Of a stretch of DNA of 60,460 nt, positions 52,922-60,460 are shown one piece after another. Source of the DNA: Pseudomonadota bacterium (GTDB lineage Bacteria; Myxococcota_A; UBA9042; GCA-2863065); the NCBI GenBank assembly GCA_005776585.1, contig SXOX01000031.1, positions 1-60,460 on the forward strand. Direction: 5' to 3'. The notes under the pieces are model-generated. The model had not been told where the DNA came from. It did not search any database and saw nothing but the letters and a program-made list of their open reading frames with translations. The translations under genes and the position numbers were made by a program. Numbering within the stretch: the stretch's first letter is position 1; each line of letters opens with the position of its first letter.

Positions 52922-53158
52922 ATGTTGATTGGAGCGTACGAGGCGCAGTCGAAGTTCTCGGAGCTGCTCGATCGCGTCGAGGCGGGAGAGTCCGTGCAGA
53001 TTGCGCGGCGAGGTCGGGTCGTCGCGGTCCTGTCGCCGTCGGTCGGAGAGGCGCCGACGATGGCCGAACTCACAGCCTCCATTCAGGACATTCGCCGCCG
53101 GGTGAACCCCACACCGGAAGAGGCGAGAGCCTGGACCGATGAGGGGCGGCGCTGGTGA
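52922..53158 (+). CDS. Phd/YefM-family antitoxin
   Basis: A 78-residue Phd-type antitoxin. The pattern is IGAYEAQSKFSELLDRVEAGESVQIARRGRVVAVLSP, followed by a toxin-binding tail (AELTASIQDIRRRVNPTPEE). Such proteins usually pair with a VapC (PIN) or Doc toxin gene beginning at the antitoxin stop. The next start, GTG 53155, overlaps the TGA and encodes VSGEFVVD, the usual VapC beginning, but the toxin body is absent. ATG at 52922 is chosen because it starts the conserved pattern. Confidence 0.88.
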   Translation: MLIGAYEAQSKFSELLDRVEAGESVQIARRGRVVAVLSPSVGEAPTMAELTASIQDIRRRVNPTPEEARAWTDEGRRW

Positions 53159-53230
53159 GCGGGGAGTTCGTCGTGGACAAACCAGAATTCGGACATTCGC
53201 CGGGCCATCGCGCTCGCACGGAGCTTGTAG
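53155..53230 (+). pseudogene. chimeric toxin remnant: VapC start joined to HI1419-type toxin end
   Basis: The GTG at 53155 overlaps the Phd-like TGA and reads VSGEFVVD, a VapC-type beginning, then loses similarity. From about 53180 in another frame the sequence reads NQNSDIRRAIALARSL and ends with TAG at 53228-53230; this matches the C-terminal DIxRAIxLA end of HI1419/RelE-like killer proteins. The TAG overlaps the AGGAGG of the next antitoxin gene. I infer that one deletion removed both toxin bodies and joined the leftover ends. Neither part can encode a functional toxin. Confidence 0.6.
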
Positions 53231-53239
53231 GAGGTTTCG

Positions 53240-53536
53240 ATGGCGACGACCACAACCCGGTACGACGTGGCAGAGCACCTTCGCACACCAGAGGAGATGG
53301 CGGCCTACCTCGAGGCCTCGCTTGAAGAGGCGAACGGAGACGCGGCCTTCATCGCGAAGGCACTCGGCGACATCGCGCGGGCGCGGGGGATGACCCACGT
53401 TGTGCGTGAGGCCGGACTATCGCGAGAGAGCCTGTACAAGGGGCTCTCCGGCGAGCGAAGCCCCGACTTCGAGACCGTCCTGAAGGTGGTCGCCGCACTG
53501 GGACTCCGGCTGCACGCCGAGGTCGCGCACACGTGA
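53240..53536 (+). CDS. HI1420-type addiction-module antidote protein
   Basis: A 98-residue protein with the COG3636/HI1420 pattern: YDVAEHLRTPEEMAAYLEASLEE, FIAKALGDIARARGMTHVVREAGLSRESLYKGLSGERSPDFETVLKVVAALGLRLH. The second half is a helix-turn-helix that binds DNA. AGGAGG at 53229-53234 precedes the ATG by 5 bases and overlaps the stop of the toxin remnant. In this family the toxin gene lies just upstream; here it is only a fragment. Confidence 0.88.
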   Translation: MATTTTRYDVAEHLRTPEEMAAYLEASLEEANGDAAFIAKALGDIARARGMTHVVREAGLSRESLYKGLSGERSPDFETVLKVVAALGLRLHAEVAHT

Positions 53537-53554
53537 TGTGACGTGACTGACCCG

Positions 53555-56074
53555 TCACTGCGGTGACGCGGCGAGCCCGACCTCGGCGGTGATGCGCGCG
53601 AGCACGGCGGGGTCGGTGACCTTCCCGCCGGTGACCCACTCGACGTAGAAGGCGTCGCGCGCGGTGTGACCCTCGGTCGCGATGCGGGCCAGCGCGATGC
53701 TCAAGCCGGCGCGGAACAGCGCGCGGGTCACGCGATAGAGGAGGCCGGGGCGATCTTTGGCCTCGACGTCAATCACGGTGTAGCGCTCCGAGGCGCCGAG
53801 ATCGACGGAGACCCGCGTCTCGACCGGGGGCGCAGGCCGCTCTCCCAGCGGCGAGACGCGCTCGCGGCGAGCGAGCAGCGCATCAGCCGAGGTCTCATTG
53901 CCCACGACCCGCTCGATGTCCCCGATGAGGGCCTCCCACGCGAGATCGGGCTCGGCGGCGAGCTGGAACACGTCGAGGGCGACGCCGTCGGTGCGCGAGA
54001 AGACCTCGGCCCACACGATATTGCCGCCGTGCGCGGCGATCGTGCCCGAGAGGCTCGCGAGCAGACCGGGCGAGTCGGGGCAGGTCACGCTCAGGAGGCT
54101 CGTCCCGTCGGGTAGGGCCTCGCGCGCGCAGGCGGTGTGGGTGTGCCGCTCGGACGGCAGCCGCAGCAGCGCCAGGTGGCTCACGACGCGAGGCGCGGGT
54201 GTGACGACGGCGTAGCGCGTCGGGAGGGCGGCGAGGAAGTCGTCGATGACCCGCGCCTGACCCTTGGTGCGGACGCCGCTCGCCTTGGGGACGGTACCCT
54301 CGAGCGTGGCGGCGGCGGGATCGGCGACGCCGAGCAGCGCGAAGACCTCCGCGCGCCGCTGGGCCACGGCGCGGTCGCGGTCGGCGAACACGTCGAGGCC
54401 GGCCTCCAGCACCAACCGCGTCCGCGTGTAGAGCTCATGCAGCAGCGCGGCCTTCCACTCGGTCAACAGCTCGGGGTTGGCCGAGGAGGTGTCTGCGACG
54501 GTCAGCAGCGTGAGCATCGCGAGGGTCGCGGTGTCCTCGACGACGCGGGCGAGCTGCCGCACGGTCGCCACGTCGTGGATGTCGCGGTTCTGGGCGAGCT
54601 GCGCCATGAGCAGGTGCTCGCGGACGAGCAGCCCGACACGCAGCGCGCGTTCGTCGCTGAAGCCGAGCCGTCGGGCGGCGACCTCGGCAGCCTCGGGCCC
54701 GAGCCCCGCCTTGTTGAGGTCGTGCAGCAGGAGCGCAACGAAGAGCACCTCCCGCTCGGACGGCGAGAGCCCCGCCATGAGGGCCACGCTGGGGTCGAGC
54801 GCCGCACCCGGGCCCGTCGCGCTCGCGAGCCGCACGATGTCCTTGAGCGTCGCGAGGCCGTGCAGTGTGTGAATGTCGACCGTGTAGACGTGAAAGACGT
54901 TGTGCTGGTACCGCCCGACGAGGCCCGCGAACTCGGGAACATACGCCGGGAGGAGCCCGAGGTCGAGGGCGTGCAGGAGCGGCTGCGCGCGGTCGGTGGG
55001 GCACGTGAGCAGCGCGAGCAGGTCGCGGGTCGCGTTCGCGGTGGGGGTGAGCGGTGCGCGCCGGCGCGCGGCGTCGGAGACCAGCTCGGCGATGGCGGCG
55101 TGGACCTCGGGGTGCAGCGGCTGGTCGCGCTCGGACGAGGCCCGCAGCGCGGCAAACGGGTTCGTGGGGTCGACCGTCACGCGCAGGAACGGGACGCTCG
55201 CGCCGAGCACCTCGGCCTCCAGCAGATCGAGCACGCGCCGGGTCAAGGCGCGAATCCGGCTCGCCGCACGCCAGTAGCGCTGCATGCTCGTGACGACGTC
55301 GTGGTCCCCGAGCCGCGTGGCCAGCGCCTCCTGGTACTCGAAGCGCAGCCGGTCGACCTTGCGAAAGCCGCACTGCGCGTGCAGCGCGACCCGTATCCGG
55401 AGCAGCGTGTCGTGCGCCTCCTGGAGTGCGGCGCACTCGGTCGGCGTGAGGCCGCAGACCGCGAGGTCGTCGTGGCCCCTGACGATGCGTGCGGCCCAGC
55501 GCGCGCCGTGCAGGTCCCGGAGGCCGCCCTCGCCGAGCTTGAGATCGGGCTCGAGCAGGTAGACCGAGTCGCCAAAACGGGCGTGGCGATCGCGGCGCTC
55601 GGCGATGAGCGCAGCGAGCAGCTTCTTCTTGTCCGGCTGGATGACCTTGCGGTCGAGCTCGCGCCGCAGGGCCTCGACCAAGCGGGCGTCCCCGGCCACG
55701 AAGCGGGCATCGAGCAACGCCGTCGCGGTCTTGAGGTCCTGGCGGGCCAACAGTAGCGTGTCGTCGAGGTCCCGCGTCGCGTAGCCCACGCGCAGCCCGT
55801 CCTCCCACCACGCGTGCAGGCACGCCTTGACGAAGTCGGCCACCTTGGCGACGCGGCCGTCGACCAGGAACTGGAGGTCGACATCGCTGCCGGGCGCCAT
55901 CTCCCGCCGGCCGTAGCCACCGAGCGCCACGACGGCAAACGCGCTGCGCGGGCGCGGGACCCGGTCGAGCGTGTCGCCCACGATGCGATCGAGCGCATCG
56001 GCGAGCGCGTCCGGCGGGAGCGCGCCCATCGCGAGGCCGCGCCGCGTCGCCTCGAGCAGAGCGAGCGAGCTCAT
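53555..56074 (-). CDS. glnD: [protein-PII] uridylyltransferase / uridylyl-removing enzyme
   Basis: An 839-residue GlnD. The nucleotidyltransferase motif is ALGGYGRREMAPGSDVDLQFL (G52, D64, D66). The HD domain has FVALLLHDLNKAGLG, and the C-terminus carries two ACT regions (VTCPDSPGLLASLSGTIAAHG and DVEAKDRPGLLYRVTRALF). It senses glutamine and modifies PII. The text after the HD pair deviates from the usual GRGGDHS, so uridylyl removal could be altered. It ends 3 bases after the stop of mpl, in the same direction. Confidence 0.93.
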   Translation of the reverse strand: MSSLALLEATRRGLAMGALPPDALADALDRIVGDTLDRVPRPRSAFAVVALGGYGRREMAPGSDVDLQFLVDGRVAKVADFVKACLHAWWEDGLRVGYATRDLDDTLLLARQDLKTATALLDARFVAGDARLVEALRRELDRKVIQPDKKKLLAALIAERRDRHARFGDSVYLLEPDLKLGEGGLRDLHGARWAARIVRGHDDLAVCGLTPTECAALQEAHDTLLRIRVALHAQCGFRKVDRLRFEYQEALATRLGDHDVVTSMQRYWRAASRIRALTRRVLDLLEAEVLGASVPFLRVTVDPTNPFAALRASSERDQPLHPEVHAAIAELVSDAARRRAPLTPTANATRDLLALLTCPTDRAQPLLHALDLGLLPAYVPEFAGLVGRYQHNVFHVYTVDIHTLHGLATLKDIVRLASATGPGAALDPSVALMAGLSPSEREVLFVALLLHDLNKAGLGPEAAEVAARRLGFSDERALRVGLLVREHLLMAQLAQNRDIHDVATVRQLARVVEDTATLAMLTLLTVADTSSANPELLTEWKAALLHELYTRTRLVLEAGLDVFADRDRAVAQRRAEVFALLGVADPAAATLEGTVPKASGVRTKGQARVIDDFLAALPTRYAVVTPAPRVVSHLALLRLPSERHTHTACAREALPDGTSLLSVTCPDSPGLLASLSGTIAAHGGNIVWAEVFSRTDGVALDVFQLAAEPDLAWEALIGDIERVVGNETSADALLARRERVSPLGERPAPPVETRVSVDLGASERYTVIDVEAKDRPGLLYRVTRALFRAGLSIALARIATEGHTARDAFYVEWVTGGKVTDPAVLARITAEVGLAASPQ

Positions 56075-56077
56075 GGG

Positions 56078-57547
56078 CTAGCCCTCGAGGCTCTGGAGCA
56101 GCTTCTGATGAAAGCCGGAGAACGCGCGGCCGCTCATGCCGACGACGACGTCGCCCGGCGCCACGCGCTCGACGAGCCATCCGACGAGGTCGTCCACCTC
56201 CGGGATGACGTGCGCGGGCGTGCCATGAGCGGTGAGGTCCGCGATGACGGCCTCCAAATCAATGCGCTCCTCGGGCGGCAGGTTGTCGGGCTTGTCGAAG
56301 GGCTTACAGAACAGGACCGTGTGCGCCCCCTGGAACGCGCGCGCCCACTCGGCTTGAAAGACCTTGCGGCGCGAGGTGTTGGACTCGATCTCGAAGGCGA
56401 CCCACACGCGCTGACCCAAAAAGCGCGCGACGATGGCTGCGAGCGTCTCGCGCACCGCCGTCGGGTGATGCGCGAAGTCGTCGAGGACGGTCACGCCGCG
56501 CGCGACGCCCTTGACCTCGTGGCGCTTCTTGACCCCGAGGAAGCCCGAGATGGCCGTACAGGCATCGGCAGGCGGGACGCCCTCCCCGATGGCGACGGCG
56601 AGCGCGGCCAGCGCGTTCTCGACGTTGTGGCGCCCATACAGCGGCGAGTCGACCGTGCCGATGGCCTCACCGTCGCGCACGAGCGTGAAGCGGCTGCCCT
56701 GGAGGTCCCGCGCCTGCCACGTCGAGGCGGCGGTACCAAACGTCTCGACCCGACCCCGGCAGGCCTCCGCGGCGCGAAGCGAGCGCGCGCAGCCGCCGTT
56801 GACCACGAGCCGACCGTCCTTCGGCACGAGCGCGGCGAGGCGCCGGAACTCGGTCTCGATGACGTCGACGTTGGCGAAGATGTCGGCGTGGTCGAACTCG
56901 ATGTTGGTGATGACCGCGACCGCGGGCCGGTAGTGCAGGAACTTCGGCCCCTTGTCGAAGTAGGCCGTATCGTACTCGTCGCCCTCGACCACGAAGTGGG
57001 GCCCCGCGCCCAGCCGATAGCTGCGGCCGAAGTTCAGGGGCACGCCGCCGACGAACAGCGACGGGTCATGGCCGGTCGCGGTCAGCAGCCACGCGAGCAG
57101 CGAGGTCGTGGTCGTCTTGCCGTGGGTGCCGGTCACGACCAGAGAGCGGCGGTCGCGGAGCAGGAGCGCGCCGAACGCCTCGGGGAATGACACGTGCGGC
57201 AGCCTCCGCGCGCGGACTGCGACCGCCTCCGGGTTGACGCGCCGGATGACGTTGCCGACGACCACGAGGTCGGGCCCCCAGTCGAGGTTCTGCGCGCCGT
57301 AGCCCGCCATGACGGGGATCCCGTGCGCAGCGAGCTGGTCGCTCATCGGCGGATAGGGCGGCGCCACGTCGGACCCGCGGACCTCGACCCCGGAGGAGGC
57401 CAGCATCCCGGCGAAGGTGCCCATCGCCGTGCCGCCGACGCCCATGATGTGGACGCGCTGGGCGTGCGTGAGCTGGTCGGGCTGGAAGCGCTCGTGCGGC
57501 AGCTCGCCCGGAAGCGCGCCGCGTGGGGTGGAGGTGGAGCCGGTCAC
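56078..57547 (-). CDS. mpl: UDP-N-acetylmuramate:L-alanyl-gamma-D-glutamyl-meso-diaminopimelate ligase
   Basis: A 489-residue Mur-ligase-family enzyme of peptidoglycan recycling, attaching recovered tripeptide to UDP-MurNAc. Signature blocks: HIMGVGGTAMGTFAGML, the P-loop VVTGTHGKTTTTS (140-148), VEGDEYDTAYFDKGPKF, VITNIEFDHADIF and GRHNVENALAAL. These fit Mpl better than MurC (DEYDTAYFDKxPKF is diagnostic). It supports active wall turnover, with the lytic transglycosylase and amidase in this window. Confidence 0.92.
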   Translation of the reverse strand: MTGSTSTPRGALPGELPHERFQPDQLTHAQRVHIMGVGGTAMGTFAGMLASSGVEVRGSDVAPPYPPMSDQLAAHGIPVMAGYGAQNLDWGPDLVVVGNVIRRVNPEAVAVRARRLPHVSFPEAFGALLLRDRRSLVVTGTHGKTTTTSLLAWLLTATGHDPSLFVGGVPLNFGRSYRLGAGPHFVVEGDEYDTAYFDKGPKFLHYRPAVAVITNIEFDHADIFANVDVIETEFRRLAALVPKDGRLVVNGGCARSLRAAEACRGRVETFGTAASTWQARDLQGSRFTLVRDGEAIGTVDSPLYGRHNVENALAALAVAIGEGVPPADACTAISGFLGVKKRHEVKGVARGVTVLDDFAHHPTAVRETLAAIVARFLGQRVWVAFEIESNTSRRKVFQAEWARAFQGAHTVLFCKPFDKPDNLPPEERIDLEAVIADLTAHGTPAHVIPEVDDLVGWLVERVAPGDVVVGMSGRAFSGFHQKLLQSLEG

Positions 57548-57586
57548 GCCGCGACTGTGGTGGGTCGCGGGGTAGAGGTCAACTTC

Positions 57587-58027
57587 CTACAGCGAAGCGA
57601 GGCTGGTTCGCATCACGACCGTGGTGGGGACCTCGACGTCAAACTCGAGCTCGCCCCGCGCCGGACGGCTCATTGAGACCGGGCTCGCGGCGGACCACAC
57701 GTCACACGCGACACGCATCGGGATCGAGGCGCCGCCGTCTCCCGCGGTCGGACCTGTGAGCCCCAGCTGGACGCCTGGCGGCAGTCCACCGGTGAGGCCG
57801 TCCGGGAGCGCATTCCAGTGCGGACCTTCGACCAGGAACCGCCTGGCGCGAACGCCAATCTGGATTGCGGGCGTGATCAGGATCTTGAGGTCTTTTGCCG
57901 CGACCTCGGGTGACGCGCTGTTGGCTGGCCACGCGAGGGTGATCTTGGTCAAGCACATGACGTCGACCAGCCGGTCCCCGATCAGGACCCAGCCAAAGTC
58001 CTTCACCGACGTGCGAATCGGGTTCAC
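57587..58027 (-). CDS. unrecognised protein, probably the C-terminal part of a frameshift-split gene
   Basis: A 146-residue frame starting with GTG at 58027. The protein (RTSVKDFGWVLIGDRLVDVM, ILITPAIQIGVRARRFLVEG, ELEFDVEVPTTVVM) is beta-rich with no recognised family. The same frame stays open upstream of the GTG and reads SLDFGGAYPYGLIDEVNPIR, which looks like coding sequence in the region where the preceding gene ends. So this is probably the C-terminal half of one longer protein, or a coupled second gene. No signal peptide. Confidence 0.5.
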   Translation of the reverse strand: MNPIRTSVKDFGWVLIGDRLVDVMCLTKITLAWPANSASPEVAAKDLKILITPAIQIGVRARRFLVEGPHWNALPDGLTGGLPPGVQLGLTGPTAGDGGASIPMRVACDVWSAASPVSMSRPARGELEFDVEVPTTVVMRTSLASL

Positions 58028-58035
58028 CTCGTCGA

Positions 58036-58905
58036 TCAGGCCGTACGGATAGGCCCCTCCAAAGTCCAGGGAGGCTCCAGCGAGGCCCGATGGAGGGCAA
58101 AATCGCCCGACAGTTCGAGCAAGGCCCCGCCCGGCAACGCGATGTTGATGAAGTCGTCGAAGAAGGCTCCCCTGCTCTCGAGGCTTCGGAACTGGCCGAG
58201 CTCAGGGATTGGACTGTGAGTTCCAGCGGCCGGTGCGAGTGCGCCGAACGAGTCGGGCGATTGGGGCGAAGGGGCACCACCGGACGGAGCCGGCAGTCCG
58301 GCCGACGGCTGAAACGGAAACGGAAAGCGTGGAGGCATTGCCGGTCCCGAAAATCCGCCGGGACTTGATGGCTCTGGAACCGCCCGGCTCTGCCATGGAA
58401 GGGCCTGCGCGTCCGCCCAGTCCGATGCACCGCCCGACGCCATGTCGAGCCACCGTGCGATGGTGTCCGGGCTGGGCGAGGGCTCCCACGGCTGTGATTG
58501 CCTGAGTACCGAGACCGTAGCCTCCGATGGCAGGAAGAGTGACACGATGGCATGGGGCACAGGCACGGTCACGGTCACCCGCAGCCTGGCACTTCCGGGG
58601 AGCAGAGCGTTGGGCTTGGGGTCCCCGTCGTTGGGCTTGGCAACTTCGTCGCTGGCCTTGGCGTCATCGTCGTCGGTCACGGCGACAGGCTGTACGTTGA
58701 CGGTGGGATCGCCGAGCTCCAGGGTGATCCGTCCCACCTGAAGCGCTGCGGCCATGAGTGGAATCGACAGTGGTGAGAGCGGGGAGGCTTCGGTCGGACC
58801 GCCGCCGGGCCCATCCTCGATTAACCGCTTGAGATATTTCGCCAGAAGGTCTGCTGCGATACCTAGAAAATTGTCGGCCTGGGAGGCCGCCTTGGGCATG
58901 GTCAT
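58036..58905 (-). CDS. unrecognised protein, possibly N-terminal part of a frameshift-split gene
   Basis: A 289-residue protein with no signal peptide: helical beginning (NFLGIAADLLAKYLKRLIED), then a Pro/Ser/Gly-rich region and a beta-rich part (LRVTVTVPVPHAIVSLFL). It ends ALHRASLEPPWTLEGPIRTA, where the reading diverges from the apparently conserved frame of the next gene. ATG 58905 overlaps the TGA of the upstream gene. Function unknown; see the frameshift finding. Confidence 0.55.
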   Translation of the reverse strand: MTMPKAASQADNFLGIAADLLAKYLKRLIEDGPGGGPTEASPLSPLSIPLMAAALQVGRITLELGDPTVNVQPVAVTDDDDAKASDEVAKPNDGDPKPNALLPGSARLRVTVTVPVPHAIVSLFLPSEATVSVLRQSQPWEPSPSPDTIARWLDMASGGASDWADAQALPWQSRAVPEPSSPGGFSGPAMPPRFPFPFQPSAGLPAPSGGAPSPQSPDSFGALAPAAGTHSPIPELGQFRSLESRGAFFDDFINIALPGGALLELSGDFALHRASLEPPWTLEGPIRTA

Positions 58906-59432
58906 TGGTCGGCCCGACGCCGTGGAGTGGGCTCATTGACATCGTTGGTAGGCCATTGCGACGGGACACACCCCCTGAGTGGATCGGTCGTGCAGCAGTG
59001 TGCCTCTGTGACACCGTGCTGGTCCCTGCACGCAGGGTAGAAGACCTCATCCGGCCGAAAGCAGGCTCCCTTTGTCTTACATTTGTCAGACATCGCGCAG
59101 TCCTCGCTGCGGATGATTGCGCATCGCGGACTGACGGGAATCCCGAAGTCGATCGGGCCGGAGTTCTTCTCGGTGCAGATGCTGCATTTTCCTAGGGTCC
59201 GACATTCCAGACTCTGCTTGCAGTCCGCATCGCTCGCCGGCCGGCACTGATTGAACTCATTGAGCCGACATCCACCGACCGACCAGCACGATTCTTCGCA
59301 GCTGAGGATTTTAGCGGTCCCATCGTCGTTCGAAACGAGCTTCGGCGAGTATGGGGTCTCGCATGCGACCGCGATGCCGGCGGCAGCCAACGCGACGAAC
59401 GACGACGCCAATTGTCGGTGTGCTAGGCACAT
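58902..59432 (-). CDS. small Cys-rich predicted lipoprotein
   Basis: A 176-residue predicted lipoprotein (LASSFVALAAAGIAVACETP). About fifteen cysteines in the mature part (SCEESCWSVGGC, CKQSLECRTLGKCSICTEK, CAMSDKCKTKGACF) suggest a compact disulfide-bonded domain. ATG at 59432 lies inside the last codons of the upstream gene (overlap to 59423), and the stop overlaps the next ATG. No family is recognised. Confidence 0.65.
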   Translation of the reverse strand: MCLAHRQLASSFVALAAAGIAVACETPYSPKLVSNDDGTAKILSCEESCWSVGGCRLNEFNQCRPASDADCKQSLECRTLGKCSICTEKNSGPIDFGIPVSPRCAIIRSEDCAMSDKCKTKGACFRPDEVFYPACRDQHGVTEAHCCTTDPLRGCVPSQWPTNDVNEPTPRRRADQ

Positions 59433-60367
59433 ACCGTCATCTGCACGCGCCAACAGATGGCCCACGCGCCGGCTGCGGCGCGCTTGACCCGACAGCGCAG
59501 GTACCGCCGCAGCACCTGGACCTGGGTCGTCGGCGGAGTCGCGACGGTCATGGGCAAACACGGTCGTTTGGAGAGGTAGTAGACTCCATGCATCGCGTCC
59601 GGCGGCGGTGACTGCAGCTCCTCCCACTCGCCCAGGCCGGTTCCCTCCAGGGAGTGGGCGGTCTCGAGAACGACGGAGGCGTTGATCGAGTAGAGAGTCT
59701 CGACGCTGACGAGCATAGAGCAGAGGTCGGCGGTGTCGAACGGGGCGCTCAGCGGAAACGTCACCGGCAGTGTGTCGATGTCGGTCGAGCCAAAGAGGGA
59801 AGTCCAACCGACCAAGTCGTAGGACGGCCCGATGCGCGTGGCCGCCTGTTCGGCCGAGCTGCCGAGGCGCAGGAGCCGCTCGCGCAACAGGGTCGGATTG
59901 GCGCCGAGCCGCGCGGCCGTGACCGGATAGGCACCCGCGGGGGAGGTGATGACCCCCGGGGCGCACTCACACGGGTCGTCGACGCGCAGCTGCGCGCAGA
60001 TGTGCCAGTCCTCGGTGCTCGTGTCCGCCTGGAGAAACCATCGCAGATAGCGGCCCGGCGTCGTGATCGTCGGGTTGAGTCTGGGGTCGACGAGCAACGT
60101 GGTCGTGCCCGTCCCGGAATACGCGGGACCGTCGGAGACAAAGTCGTCGACGAAGGTGGTCCAGGGACCGGACAGAGACATGGCCGACTGCAAGCCGAAG
60201 GCGACGCCGGCGGTACGGCCGAACAACGACGCCCGAATGGTGAGCGGCTTGCCCAGGTCCCGCTCGATGATGTCGCCCTGGGGTGCGACGACCGTCTGCG
60301 TGTCCGTGGACGACGGATTGGTGCCCAGAAACGTGGAGCGTGGTAGCCAGTCTTTCTCGGTAGCCAT
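59423..60367 (-). CDS. unrecognised protein with two similar halves
   Basis: A 314-residue protein with no signal peptide. Two halves share a pattern: a strand-rich stretch, then RYLRWFLQADTSTEDWHICAQLRV in the first and RYLRCRVKRAAAGAWAICWRVQMTV in the second. This suggests an internal duplication of a beta-sandwich-like unit. The partial gene upstream also ends with a W-x-V-x-x-x-W-like strand (VVFIWSVTLGY). A phage or structural role cannot be shown. ATG 60367 follows the upstream gene by 9 bases. Confidence 0.6.
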   Translation of the reverse strand: MATEKDWLPRSTFLGTNPSSTDTQTVVAPQGDIIERDLGKPLTIRASLFGRTAGVAFGLQSAMSLSGPWTTFVDDFVSDGPAYSGTGTTTLLVDPRLNPTITTPGRYLRWFLQADTSTEDWHICAQLRVDDPCECAPGVITSPAGAYPVTAARLGANPTLLRERLLRLGSSAEQAATRIGPSYDLVGWTSLFGSTDIDTLPVTFPLSAPFDTADLCSMLVSVETLYSINASVVLETAHSLEGTGLGEWEELQSPPPDAMHGVYYLSKRPCLPMTVATPPTTQVQVLRRYLRCRVKRAAAGAWAICWRVQMTVCA

Positions 60368-60376
60368 GGAGTGACC

Positions 60377-60460
60377 TCAATATCCCAGGGTGACAGACCA
60401 GATGAAGACGACGTCCGAGGCCTTGTAGTCGCCCACGGTGCCGACCGGTTCCCAGCGCCA
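60377..60460 (-). CDS. C-terminal fragment of an unrecognised protein
   Basis: The last 27 residues and stop codon of a gene entering from the right edge. The visible part reads WEPVGTVGDYKASDVVFIW and ends VTLGY, similar in style to the strand at the end of each half of the next gene. It is in the same direction and 9 bases before that gene, so probably the same operon and perhaps the same family. Confidence 0.55.
   Translation of the reverse strand, partial: WRWEPVGTVGDYKASDVVFIWSVTLGY

Overview
The window is a GC-rich bacterial chromosome segment (G/C-biased third positions, many GTG starts, 4-bp start/stop overlaps). Its gene content suggests a myxobacterium-like member of the Myxococcota. 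It has many predicted lipoproteins, Cys-rich repeat proteins with CGDDGCG modules and somatomedin-B-like domains, a thrombospondin-type-3-like calcium repeat, a ten-heme lipoprotein cytochrome, a squalene-synthase-like gene beside a P450, and several peptidoglycan enzymes. The affiliation is inferred from gene content and was not tested by phylogeny. I recognised no rRNA, tRNA, CRISPR array or transposase gene.

Layout. 1-2913 (minus): lipA, E1-alpha, E1-beta and E2 of a 2-oxoacid dehydrogenase complex, tightly coupled. 3007-17734: mostly exported proteins (an esterase-like lipoprotein, a membrane-anchored methyltransferase, a heme/copper monooxygenase-like lipoprotein, a Ca-repeat lipoprotein, an SGNH hydrolase, a DUF4920 lipoprotein), a PlsC-type acyltransferase with a lipase-like partner, and a decaheme cytochrome. 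17754-22975 (minus): a Tat-exported small protein, a membrane protein with a Lys/Ala-rich tail, and a 953-residue amidase/M23-like protein. 23124-28681: a large membrane-anchored protein overlapping a von Willebrand A lipoprotein whose metal site is lost. 28738-36180: a Uma2-like nuclease, a SpoIID/LytB protein, a HEAT-repeat protein, a lytic transglycosylase and a small lipoprotein.

36181-36904 has no gene. It holds a 12-bp-stem hairpin just after the preceding gene and, at 36609-36896, a compact multi-hairpin element bounded by an 8-bp direct repeat and closed by an 8-bp terminal stem. This is the best candidate here for an undescribed structured RNA or a mobile RNA element. 36905-42573 (minus): a nitrilase-family hydrolase, then PlsX-like, HAD phosphatase and FolC genes, and a Cys-rich lipoprotein with four exact 108-bp modules. 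42710-52190: hydrolases, an exported pirin, squalene-synthase-like and P450 genes, a large membrane protein, a cupin and a DUF1801 protein.

52197-53536 is a small graveyard of toxin-antitoxin modules. Three antitoxin genes (HigA-like, Phd-like, HI1420-like) are intact, but the expected toxins survive only as short remnants; two of these appear fused at a deletion junction. 53555-57547 (minus): mpl and glnD. 57587-60460 (minus): four complete unrecognised genes and one partial one, including an internally duplicated protein and a probable frameshift-split gene.

Common themes are cell-envelope and peptidoglycan remodelling (amidase, SpoIID, lytic transglycosylase, Mpl), phospholipid synthesis (PlsX-like, PlsC-like), a large lipoprotein repertoire, and convergent gene pairs whose stop codons interlock in a 4-base overlap.
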